Source: CAZADA01 sp964483775
Lineage (GTDB): Bacteria > Pseudomonadota > Alphaproteobacteria > Caulobacterales > Maricaulaceae
Direction of reading: 5' to 3'
NCBI GenBank assembly: GCA_964483775.1
Contig: CAZADA010000148.1
Coordinates: 1-5,679 of the forward strand
DNA: 5,679 nucleotides
In this document: in pieces, positions 1-5,679 of the stretch
How positions within the stretch are numbered: position 1 is the first letter of the stretch
Layout of the letters: the number at the start of each line of letters is the position of its first letter
Program-made: the position numbers and the translations under genes
Notes under the pieces: model-generated
Told to the model about the DNA's origin: nothing
The model's input: only the letters and a program-made list of their open reading frames with translations
The model's database searches: none

Positions 1-1
1 C

Positions 2-358
2 ATAGCCGCGGTGGTGTATTTCGCCGTTGTCGCTGCGGTCATGACATCGGCGATCGGTCTCATTGCCGGCGTGTGGGCTGAGAAGTTTGACCACCTTGCG
101 GCCGTGACGAGCTTTATCATCGTCCCGCTTAGTTTCTTGTCGGGGACGTTTTACTCGATCTCGATACTGCCCTCGGGTCTTCAGGCCGTGGCGATTTGGA
201 ACCCGATTTTCTATTTGATTGACGGTTTTCGCTACGGGTTTCTTGGCGCGTCTGACGCCCCTGTTTGGATTGGCGTGATCGTCTCAGGCATCCTTAGCGT
301 TGGTCTGTCCGTGGCCGCTTGGTTGGTGCTGAAATCGGGTTGGCGACTGCGCCCCTAG
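2..358 (+). CDS. ABC-2 type transporter permease, C-terminal part (5' end outside window)
   Basis: This is the last 118 residues of a membrane permease; the frame is open to the left edge, so the start lies upstream. Three hydrophobic segments are visible, at about residues 1-25, 32-54 and 91-113. Between the second and third lies the stretch WNPIFYLIDGFRYGFLG, which is characteristic of the C-terminal region of ABC-2 permeases (the NodJ/drug and polysaccharide exporter type). Family members are usually about 250-260 residues, so roughly half is missing here. The ATP-binding partner is not in the window and would be expected upstream. The protein should sit in the inner membrane and form the channel of an exporter; the substrate cannot be told from this fragment. 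The product ends with a short basic tail (KSGWRLRP). The GTG at position 11 should not be taken as the true start, because the homologous region extends further upstream. Confidence 0.85.
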   Translation: MAAVVYFAVVAAVMTSAIGLIAGVWAEKFDHLAAVTSFIIVPLSFLSGTFYSISILPSGLQAVAIWNPIFYLIDGFRYGFLGASDAPVWIGVIVSGILSVGLSVAAWLVLKSGWRLRP

Positions 359-450
359 CGCGCCGCGCGCCGTGGACGAGCCTCGCTGGCCATGGACCAT
401 TTTGTGACTGACCTCTGGCGGGCTTGGACCGGGCGGGGTATGTAACACTT
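359..450. other. Intergenic region between the permease and argD
   Basis: This 92-bp gap holds a GC-only inverted repeat right after the permease stop codon: GCGCG at 358-362 and CGCGC at 366-370, with a 3-base loop. No T-tract follows it, so it is at best a weak candidate for a transcription stop. Nearer to argD there is an AT-richer patch (TATGTAAC, 439-446) that could be a -10 element, but I see no well-spaced -35 box to go with it. Confidence 0.35.
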
Positions 451-1656
451 ATGTCGTCACATTTGTTCACCACGTACGCCCCGCCCGCCCTGAAACTCAT
501 CGCTGGCAATGGCGCCGTGCTCACGGCCGATGATGGGCGGGACTATCTCGATTTTATCTCAGGCATTGCGGTGAATGCGTTGGGACACGCGCATCCTGCG
601 CTGGTTGAGACGTTGCGCGCGCAGAGCGATAAGATTTGGCACCTGTCCAACATGTTTCAGGTTCCCGGACAGGCCGAACTCGCCGAGCAGTATTGTGCAT
701 CCACGTTTGCCGATCGCGTCTTCTTCACCAATTCAGGCGCTGAAGCGATCGAATGCGCGCTCAAAGTTGCGCGGCGATACCATTTTGTGCGTTCGGCGCC
801 CGAACGGGTGACGATCTTGACCTTTACCGGCGCGTTTCACGGGCGCACGTACGGCGCCATCAATGCGGGCGGCAATCCGAAATACCTTGAGGGCTTTGGG
901 CCCAGCCTGCCCGGCTTTCAGCAGTTGGCGTTTGGCGACCATGACGCCTTGCGCGCTGCGATGGATGAAACGACGGCGGCGGTGTTGGTTGAGCCGGTGC
1001 AGGGCGAGGGGGGCGTGCGCGCGCTTCCCGAGACGTGCCTGACCGAGTTGCGAGGGCTGTGCACCGAACGCGGCGCGCTGTTGATCTACGATGAGGTGCA
1101 ATGCGGCGCCGGGCGCACGGGCAAATTGTTCGCCCATGAGTGGGCCGACGACGCGGCTCCTGACATTATGGCTGTGGCCAAGGGCGTTGGCGGCGGCTTT
1201 CCCCTGGGGGCGTGCCTGGCGACCGAGGAGGCCGCCTCGGGCATGACTGTGGGCACTCACGGATCCACTTTTGGCGGCAATGCGCTCGCGATGGCGGTGG
1301 GCCAAGCGGTGTGGACGGAGTTAACCCGACCTGGCTTTCTGGACACGGTGCGCGCGCGCGGTGATCAACTGCGCGCCGGGCTCGAGGCGATCGCGTCTGG
1401 TTCCAACGCCGCCAGCATCGACGAGGTGCGCGGCAAGGGATTGCTGCTGGGTTTGAAGCTCGGGCAAAACGTGGTGAACGTGAAGGTGCGTGATGCTGCC
1501 CGAGACCGAGGTCTTTTGGTGGGCGTGGCAGGTGAAAATGTGGTGCGTTTGGCGCCGCCGCTGATCATCAGCGAGGCGCAAGCTCAAACCGCGATTGAGA
1601 CGCTCGAAGCGTCCATCGCTGCGGCAAGCCAGGAGCAGGCGGAGCCGGCCAAGTGA
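451..1656 (+). CDS. argD: Acetylornithine aminotransferase (class III, PLP-dependent)
   Basis: 401 residues. It catalyses the transamination of N-acetylglutamate 5-semialdehyde to N-acetylornithine in cytoplasmic arginine synthesis; many bacterial ArgD proteins also act as succinyldiaminopimelate aminotransferase in lysine synthesis. Class III aminotransferase signatures appear in order: FTNSGAEAIE (about 92-101, phosphate binding), FHGRTYGA (129-136), EPVQGEGG (181-188), IYDEVQCGAGRTG (212-224, with Asp214 contacting the PLP ring), AVAKGVGGGFPLG (241-253, with Lys244 as the Schiff-base lysine) and HGSTFGGN (270-277). The length is normal and the protein looks intact. ATG 451 was chosen because the conserved N-terminus (LFTTYAPPAL) begins just after it; an in-frame TTG at 424 would add nine non-conserved residues. 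The ribosome site is weak: GGCGGGG lies about 12 bases upstream. Its stop overlaps the hslO start by four bases, so the two genes are probably cotranscribed. Related aminotransferases (ornithine, GABA) are less likely given the short length and motif set. Confidence 0.93.
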   Translation: MSSHLFTTYAPPALKLIAGNGAVLTADDGRDYLDFISGIAVNALGHAHPALVETLRAQSDKIWHLSNMFQVPGQAELAEQYCASTFADRVFFTNSGAEAIECALKVARRYHFVRSAPERVTILTFTGAFHGRTYGAINAGGNPKYLEGFGPSLPGFQQLAFGDHDALRAAMDETTAAVLVEPVQGEGGVRALPETCLTELRGLCTERGALLIYDEVQCGAGRTGKLFAHEWADDAAPDIMAVAKGVGGGFPLGACLATEEAASGMTVGTHGSTFGGNALAMAVGQAVWTELTRPGFLDTVRARGDQLRAGLEAIASGSNAASIDEVRGKGLLLGLKLGQNVVNVKVRDAARDRGLLVGVAGENVVRLAPPLIISEAQAQTAIETLEASIAAASQEQAEPAK

Positions 1657-2594
1657 GTGGCCCTGGCGGGTCTGGCGGGGCGGCGCAAACAGATCCTCTC
1701 AGTGGTCGCGACGACCTCGTTGCGGCGTTTCAGCTGGAAGACAAGCCTGTGCGAGGGCGCATCGCCCGGTTGAATCGGTCAATCGACGAGATCTTGACCA
1801 ACCATGATTATCCCGCCCCCGTGGCGGGATTGTTGGGTGAGGCGGTGTTGCTCGCGGTGTTGGTTGGCTCCTCGCTCAAGTTTGACGGCAAGCTGATCGT
1901 CCAAGCCCAAGGCGATGGGCCGGTCCCTTTGTTGTTGGCCGACTACACCACGGGAGGGGGTGTGCGCGGGTTTGCTCGGGCGAACGCGGACGCGGTGGCC
2001 GCTGTTGCGGATTCGCGGAGCGGTGTTGATGCTCGGGCGTTGTTGGGCAGTGGCAATCTGGCGCTGTCGATCGATCGCGGGCCGGACTTTGACATCTATC
2101 AGAGCATTGCGCCGATCGAGGGCGCTCACCTGTCGAGTATCGCAGAAGGGTACTTTGAACAATCTGAACAGGTGCCCACGCGCATCGCGCTGTCTGTGGC
2201 CAATTTTGGCCCCGACGAAGGGGGCTGGCGCGCCGGCGGGGTGATTTTGCAACGCATCGCCGCGGACTCTGTGCGCGGGGACACCGAAGAGGCATGGGCT
2301 GAGGGCCGCGCGCTGTTTGAGACGGTGGAGCCGGCGGAACTGGTTGATCCGCATTTGTCCGCGGGCGGCGTGCTGCTGCGGCTGTTCCATGAGCCGGGCG
2401 TGCGTGTGTTTCCCGCTGAAGACGTGGTGCATCAGTGCACGTGTTCGTATGAGCGCGTGCGGCGGACCTTGGCGAGCTTTCCACGGGCCGAGCTTGAGGA
2501 GCTGGCCGAGTTGGATGGCTGTTTGGTGGTCAATTGTGAGTACTGCAACCGGCAGTATCGGCTAACGCCCGATGAGGTGCGCGGTGGTTCGTGA
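1653..2594 (+). CDS. hslO: Redox-regulated molecular chaperone Hsp33
   Basis: 313 residues. Hsp33 is a cytoplasmic holdase that is activated when oxidation releases zinc from four C-terminal cysteines. These are present: Cys262 and Cys264 (QCTCSYERV) and Cys295 and Cys298 (VNCEYCNRQY), in the CxC...CxxC arrangement; a further Cys290 lies just before the second pair. The core aligns well with E. coli Hsp33 from memory: NHDYPAPVAGLLGEA (50-64), LKFDGKLIVQAQGDGP (75-90) and the DEVR-like tail. The start is GTG 1653, which overlaps the argD stop (GTGA) and has GGAG eight bases upstream at 1641-1644. The first 19 or so residues are rich in Gly and Ser and have no counterpart in E. coli Hsp33, whose homology starts around DDLVAAFQLED; no better start codon is seen downstream. 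Translational coupling to argD is likely. It converges on trkH with a 16-bp gap. Confidence 0.95.
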   Translation: MSGPGGSGGAAQTDPLSGRDDLVAAFQLEDKPVRGRIARLNRSIDEILTNHDYPAPVAGLLGEAVLLAVLVGSSLKFDGKLIVQAQGDGPVPLLLADYTTGGGVRGFARANADAVAAVADSRSGVDARALLGSGNLALSIDRGPDFDIYQSIAPIEGAHLSSIAEGYFEQSEQVPTRIALSVANFGPDEGGWRAGGVILQRIAADSVRGDTEEAWAEGRALFETVEPAELVDPHLSAGGVLLRLFHEPGVRVFPAEDVVHQCTCSYERVRRTLASFPRAELEELAELDGCLVVNCEYCNRQYRLTPDEVRGGS

Positions 2595-2610
2595 TGGGCC
2601 GACCGTATTG

Positions 2611-4062
2611 TTAGCTGCGCCAAAAGGCGGGTGCGAACAAGACAAGGACGGTGAAAAACTCCAACCGACCGATGAGCATGCCGACCGTGAGCGCCCATTT
2701 CGCTGCGTCAGGCAGAGGCGAAAAGTCGCCTGCCGGACCGATGGTCCCGCCAAGGCCCGGGCCGACATTGGCGATGGCGGTGGCGGCGGCCGACAGCGCG
2801 AGCGTGCTGTCCAGGCCGAGCAGGGCGAGCAGTAGGGACAAAATCGCGAAGCCGGCAAAGTAGACAAAGAAGAACCCCAAGACCGACTGCACCGTTTCAC
2901 GGGGCACGGGCTTGCCGCCATAACGCACCGTGGCGACGGCGTGGGGCCGGGTGATCAGGCGGCAGTAGCTCATGACGGCGCGCGCTGCGATTTGGACGCG
3001 GAAGATCTTCGCCCCGCACGAGGTGGAGCCCGCGCACCCGCCGATAAAGGTCAGGATGAAAAACACCGCCAGCGGAAACGGACCCCATAGGCTGTAGTTC
3101 TCCGTCGCATAGCCGGTGCCGGTGATGATCGAAGTGACGTTGAAGGCCGTTGCACGCAGCGCCGGGCCCATGGCGTATTGGTCTGTGGCGATCAAAACGG
3201 CTGTGAGGACCAGAACGACGCTCAGCACGATCACCAAAAAGGTGCGCGCTTGGGGGTCTGCGAGCGCCATGCGTGTTTGCCCGCGCAGGGCCAGCATATA
3301 CGCGCCAAAGGGGATTGAGGCGGCCAGCATGAACGCGATGGCTGCGATGTCGGCGCCGGTGTCAGTGAAGCGGGCGAAGGACTGGCTGGAGGTGGAAAAG
3401 CCGCCTGTGGCGATGGTGGTCATGGCGTGGGCGATGGAGTCGAATGCAGACATGCCCAGGGCCGCATAGACCATGGCGCATAATGCCGTCATGCCCACAT
3501 AGATGCCGGCGATGTAGCTAGCGATCTGGGTGGCGCGGGGCATGAGCTTTTCAGACTTGTCGGAGCTTTCGAGGCGAAACAGCTGCATCCCGCCGATGGA
3601 GAGCATGGGGAGAATCGCAATGGCAGTGACGAGGATTCCCACCCCGCCAATCCACTGCAGGATGGCGCGCCAAAGAAGGATGCCGCGCGATTGGGTGTCC
3701 AGCTCTCGCATCACCGTGGCGCCGGTTGTTGTCAGCCCTGACATGGCCTCAAACAGCGCGTCGGTCGGCGTGAGCGCGGCGGGGCGCAAGACAAACGGGA
3801 TCGCCGCGAAGGCGGGCAAAAGGATCCAGGCGGTGACGGTGAGCACAAACGCTCCGCGCACGGACAGCCTTTCGACCTTGCCGCGCGCGGCAAGCGCCAT
3901 GACGCCCCCGCAAAACGCTGTAAAAACAAACGCACCGACAAAGGCTGCACTGTCGGGCCCACGCAGGGCGAGCTCGAGCAGCATCGGGGTGGTCATGGCG
4001 CCGGCCAGTCCCAGCAGCAGCACGCCGCTCACCAAGATCGCCGGGCGGATGAGTTCGCTCAT
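2611..4062 (-). CDS. trkH: Trk-type potassium uptake protein, channel subunit TrkH
   Basis: 483 residues, the usual length for TrkH/TrkG. It is the potassium-translocating subunit in the inner membrane and works with the cytosolic NAD-binding regulator TrkA, which is not in this window. The four pore loops of the TrkH/KtrB superfamily are all readable, each with its filter glycine: SGLTTTGATV (about 108-117), TTIATGGFST (215-224), SIITGTGYAT (311-320) and AIANVGPGLG (429-438). Other family marks are WIGGVGILV (137-145), the cytoplasm-side GGCAGSTSCGAKIFR (341-355), and the conserved C-terminal MLIGRLEFFTVLVLFAPAFW. About ten hydrophobic segments are spread along the protein. The ATG at 4062 opens directly into the first membrane segment. 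AGGAAAG (4079-4073), overlapping the apaG stop, is the likely ribosome site, about ten bases away. It follows apaG by 15 bp and is presumably cotranscribed with it. The third loop has TGTG where many members have TTTG. Confidence 0.95.
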   Translation of the reverse strand: MSELIRPAILVSGVLLLGLAGAMTTPMLLELALRGPDSAAFVGAFVFTAFCGGVMALAARGKVERLSVRGAFVLTVTAWILLPAFAAIPFVLRPAALTPTDALFEAMSGLTTTGATVMRELDTQSRGILLWRAILQWIGGVGILVTAIAILPMLSIGGMQLFRLESSDKSEKLMPRATQIASYIAGIYVGMTALCAMVYAALGMSAFDSIAHAMTTIATGGFSTSSQSFARFTDTGADIAAIAFMLAASIPFGAYMLALRGQTRMALADPQARTFLVIVLSVVLVLTAVLIATDQYAMGPALRATAFNVTSIITGTGYATENYSLWGPFPLAVFFILTFIGGCAGSTSCGAKIFRVQIAARAVMSYCRLITRPHAVATVRYGGKPVPRETVQSVLGFFFVYFAGFAILSLLLALLGLDSTLALSAAATAIANVGPGLGGTIGPAGDFSPLPDAAKWALTVGMLIGRLEFFTVLVLFAPAFWRS

Positions 4063-4072
4063 CAGGCCCAGG

Positions 4073-4079
4073 CTTTCCT
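4073..4079 (-). promoter_or_regulatory. Ribosome binding site of trkH overlapping the apaG stop
   Basis: On the minus strand the sequence TAGGAAAG contains both the apaG stop codon (TAG, 4080-4078) and a purine-rich Shine-Dalgarno-like AGGAAAG. It ends ten bases before the trkH ATG. The overlap suggests that ribosomes finishing apaG help start trkH translation, which would couple the two genes. Confidence 0.5.
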
Positions 4080-4476
4080 AATTGGGCCGAACGCGAGAGG
4101 GCTCATAGGGGCTATCGAGAGAAAACGCTGGAATCACAGCATCGAAGGTGTCGCCGCTCTCCGCGCGCATTTCATAGGCGCCGCGCATGAGGCCTGACGG
4201 CGTGGTGAGGGGAGCGCCGCTGGCGTAGCGGAACGTGTCACCCGGTTGCAGGGTCGGCTGCTCGCCAATCACGCCCGCGCCCCGCACCTCTTCGGTGCGC
4301 CCGTTGGCGTCGGTGATGATCCAATGACGCGTCAGCAACTGCACCGCCTGTTCACTTTGGTTTTCGATTTCGACGACATAGGACCACACATACCGGTGTT
4401 CGTCGGGGATCGACTGATCATCGTTAAACTCAGGATTGACGCGGATCACAATGCCCCGCGTGGTCTGCTCATACAT
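4078..4476 (-). CDS. apaG: ApaG domain protein (Co2+/Mg2+ efflux protein ApaG by historical name)
   Basis: 132 residues, close to the usual 125-130 for stand-alone ApaG. ApaG has a small fibronectin-III-like beta-sandwich fold. Its role is not settled: mutants of Salmonella corA-type screens linked it to cobalt/magnesium efflux, and the same domain occurs in some F-box and other eukaryotic proteins. The family signature is clear: YVWSYVVEIENQSEQAVQLLTRHWIITDANG (about 29-59) followed by RGAGVIGEQPTLQPGDTFRYASGAPL (65-90), with the GxGxxG glycines at 66, 68 and 71. The start is ATG 4476, which gives the conserved N-terminus MYEQTTRGIVIRV; GAGGG lies seven bases upstream (4488-4484). The reading frame remains open further upstream to 4779, but that part runs over the divergent gene dcd and is not ApaG-like. 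It is the first gene of a likely apaG-trkH unit. Confidence 0.93.
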   Translation of the reverse strand: MYEQTTRGIVIRVNPEFNDDQSIPDEHRYVWSYVVEIENQSEQAVQLLTRHWIITDANGRTEEVRGAGVIGEQPTLQPGDTFRYASGAPLTTPSGLMRGAYEMRAESGDTFDAVIPAFSLDSPYEPSRVRPN

Positions 4477-4567
4477 ACACCCACCCTCGACAACAGCGCA
4501 TTCGGTGTTGGACCAAGCTGGGACACGCGACAAGGTAGTTCTTAGGCGCTGCGAGGACGAGGGGGTC
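4477..4567. promoter_or_regulatory. Divergent intergenic region carrying the apaG-trkH and dcd promoters
   Basis: These 91 bp separate two start codons pointing away from each other, so promoters for both directions must lie here or inside the neighbouring genes. TTGGAC at 4508-4513 could be a -35 box for dcd, but the region 17 bases on (CAAGGT) is a poor -10. On the minus strand TTGTCG (4534-4529) is an equally weak -35 candidate for apaG. Ribosome sites are clearer: GAGGG (4488-4484, minus) for apaG, and GAGGA (4553-4557) plus GAGGGGG (4559-4565) for dcd. No operator-like inverted repeat was recognised. Confidence 0.5.
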
Positions 4568-5599
4568 ATGACCGACGGCATACTGCACGATGCAGCATTG
4601 CGCGAGCTGATTGCACAAGACGCGGTGGTGAGCGAAAGGGCGGCCATCGCTGATGACCAGGTGCAGCCGGCCAGTCTCGATTTGCGGCTGTCCCACGACG
4701 TGTACCGTGTGCGGGCCAGTTTTCTCCCCGGCTCTGGGGCCACGGTCGCCGAGCGCTTGTCCGATCCTCGGATCACCATGCATCGGCTTGATCTGGCCGA
4801 TGGGGCTGTTCTGGAAACGGGCTGTGTTTACGTGGCGCCGCTGATGGAGCGGCTCGCCTTGGACGCGGGCCTTTCTGGCTTGGCCAATCCTAAGAGCTCC
4901 ACAGGGCGGATCGACGTTTTCACGCGCGTTATCACAGATTTTGGCGTCGCTTTCGATCAAGTCCCGCCCGGATATCGCGGCGTGCTCTATGCCGAGATCA
5001 GTCCTCGGACGTTTTCCATCTTGGCGCGGCCGGGCGACCGGCTGTGTCAGTTGCGCATGCGGCGCGGTGAGCGGCTTGAGGCCAGTTTGCGCACGGTGAC
5101 GTTGAGTGTGGATGCGTCGGACCAATTTCCTGGCGGCGTGGCGGGGTATCGCGCGCGCCGGCATGCGGGGGTCATCGATTTGGCCAGGCTGGCGGGCCAT
5201 GATCCGGCCGACTTTTGGGAGCCTGTGCGTGCGGTCGGCGGGGGGCTCGTGCTGGATCCAGGTGAGTTTTACATCTTGGCGTCCAAGGAATCGGTGACCA
5301 TCGGCGCCGATGAGGCGGCGGAAATGGCGCCCATCGCTCCGGAGATCGGTGAGTTTCGCGCGCACTATGCGGGCTTTTTTGATCCCGGCTTTGGCCTGGA
5401 GGAAACCGGCGGGGCGGGAGGTCGCGCTGTGCTCGAGGTGCGCGGGCGCGACGTGCCGTTTATTCTTGAGGATGGACAGGCGGCCGCGCGGCTTGTCTAT
5501 GAACCGATGGCGGCGCGGCCTGAGCGGCTTTATGGCGCGGCGGGGTCGAATTATCAGGGGCAAAGCCTGCGGCTTTCGAAACACTTTGCTCCGTTTTGA
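4568..5599 (+). CDS. dcd: 2'-deoxycytidine 5'-triphosphate deaminase, long two-repeat form
   Basis: 343 residues. It converts dCTP to dUTP plus ammonia in the cytoplasm, feeding dUMP to thymidylate synthesis. E. coli Dcd is about 190 residues; this longer form, known mainly from alphaproteobacteria (the DCD N- and C-terminal domain family), carries two copies of the dUTPase-like beta fold. Copy 1 has QPASLDLRL (33-41), NPKSSTGRIDVF (107-118) and PPGYRGVLYAEI (133-144), where Glu143 matches the catalytic glutamate. Copy 2 has LVLDPGEFYILASKESVTI (227-245), HYAGFFDPGFG (266-276), AVLEVRG (287-293) and PFILEDGQ (297-304), but no SSxGR motif. ATG 4568 is preceded by GAGGACGAGGGGG, a strong ribosome site, and the domain starts directly after it; the open frame further upstream (from 4436) overlaps apaG and is not conserved. 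It is divergent from apaG and followed 27 bp later by a tRNA gene. Confidence 0.92.
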   Translation: MTDGILHDAALRELIAQDAVVSERAAIADDQVQPASLDLRLSHDVYRVRASFLPGSGATVAERLSDPRITMHRLDLADGAVLETGCVYVAPLMERLALDAGLSGLANPKSSTGRIDVFTRVITDFGVAFDQVPPGYRGVLYAEISPRTFSILARPGDRLCQLRMRRGERLEASLRTVTLSVDASDQFPGGVAGYRARRHAGVIDLARLAGHDPADFWEPVRAVGGGLVLDPGEFYILASKESVTIGADEAAEMAPIAPEIGEFRAHYAGFFDPGFGLEETGGAGGRAVLEVRGRDVPFILEDGQAAARLVYEPMAARPERLYGAAGSNYQGQSLRLSKHFAPF

Positions 5600-5615
5600 G
5601 TGCGTGTGGTACATC
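5586..5615 (+). promoter_or_regulatory. Possible promoter of the tRNA-Gly gene
   Basis: TTGCTC (5586-5591) and TACATC (5610-5615) are spaced by 18 bases and would place transcription start a few bases before the tRNA 5' end at 5627. Both boxes match the consensus only partly, and the -35 lies inside the dcd coding end. Read-through from dcd is an alternative, since no terminator is seen between the two. Confidence 0.22.
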
Positions 5616-5626
5616 GCTGCGCCAGG

Positions 5627-5679
5627 GCGGGTGTAGCTCAATGGTAGAGCAGAAGCTTCCCAAGCTTAAGACGAGGGTT
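5627..5679 (+). tRNA. tRNA-Gly (anticodon CCC), 3' part outside window
   Basis: The first 53 bases of a tRNA fit the cloverleaf: acceptor strand GCGGGTG (5627-5633), T-A linker, D stem GCTC/GAGC (5636-5639, 5647-5650) with loop AATGGTA, anticodon stem GAAGC/GCTTA (5652-5656, 5664-5668) around the loop TTCCCAA, then variable AGAC and the T-arm start GAGGGTT. The anticodon is CCC at 5659-5661, which reads the glycine codon GGG. The E. coli CCC glycine tRNA has the same loop and T-arm start. The outermost anticodon-stem pair is a G-A mismatch. The window ends in the T loop, so the 3' acceptor strand and CCA cannot be checked. Confidence 0.93.

Noticed and set aside
358..370. GC-only hairpin after the permease stop as an intrinsic terminator
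   Set aside because: A five-pair stem made of alternating G and C is expected by chance in this GC-rich sequence, and the downstream T-tract is missing.
733..1305. A 190-codon open frame on the minus strand inside argD
   Set aside because: It lies fully opposite conserved aminotransferase motifs and its product has low-complexity Arg/His/Ala composition; GC-rich codon bias explains the open frame.
2618..2629. Inverted repeat CGCC-AAAA-GGCG as a terminator between hslO and trkH
   Set aside because: The stem is only four pairs, it lies inside the trkH coding end, and no T-tract follows on either strand.
3530..4081. A 183-codon plus-strand open frame opposite the trkH 5' half
   Set aside because: The Ser/Thr/Arg-rich translation matches no family and sits opposite well-conserved TrkH pore loops; it is antisense shadow.
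4477..4779. A longer apaG with 101 extra N-terminal residues
   Set aside because: The extra part overlaps the divergent dcd gene, is Ser/Arg-rich and unlike any ApaG N-terminus; ATG 4476 has a good ribosome site and gives the standard length.
4469..5641. A 390-codon open frame on the minus strand opposite dcd
   Set aside because: Its translation is rich in Arg, His and Pro with no domain-like pattern, while the plus strand encodes a clear dCTP deaminase with a strong ribosome site. It is a GC-rich shadow frame.
1..5679. Mobile element, CRISPR array, toxin-antitoxin or defence system
   Set aside because: No direct repeat array, transposase, integrase, terminal inverted repeats or small paired ORFs were seen; all sizeable stretches are explained by housekeeping genes.

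Overview
The window is a GC-rich stretch of ordinary bacterial chromosome, most likely from an alphaproteobacterium. Three things suggest this: the long duplicated form of dCTP deaminase, the pairing of argD with hslO, and a tRNA-Gly sequence of the alphaproteobacterial type. No phage, transposon, CRISPR array or defence gene is visible, and coding density is about 95 percent. I did not find an undescribed system.

Layout from left to right. Positions 2-358 (+) hold the C-terminal part of an ABC-2 type transporter permease that is cut by the window edge. After a 92-bp gap comes argD (acetylornithine aminotransferase, +, 451-1656), which overlaps hslO (redox chaperone Hsp33, +, 1653-2594) by four bases. 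A convergent two-gene unit follows on the minus strand: apaG (4078-4476) is read first, then trkH (potassium uptake channel subunit, 2611-4062) 15 bp behind it. Only 16 bp separate the stop codons of hslO and trkH. A 91-bp divergent intergenic region separates apaG from dcd (+, 4568-5599), a double-domain dCTP deaminase. After 27 bp begins a tRNA-Gly with anticodon CCC (+, 5627 to the window end), cut off in its T loop.

The genes do not form one pathway. argD serves arginine (and possibly lysine) synthesis, hslO protects proteins during oxidative stress, trkH imports potassium, apaG is a small conserved protein of uncertain role, and dcd supplies dUTP for thymidylate synthesis. The clearest points for a second look are the direct argD-hslO overlap without the argF gene often found between them, the asymmetric two-repeat dCTP deaminase in which only the first half keeps the full nucleotide-binding signature, and the weak translation signal in front of argD.
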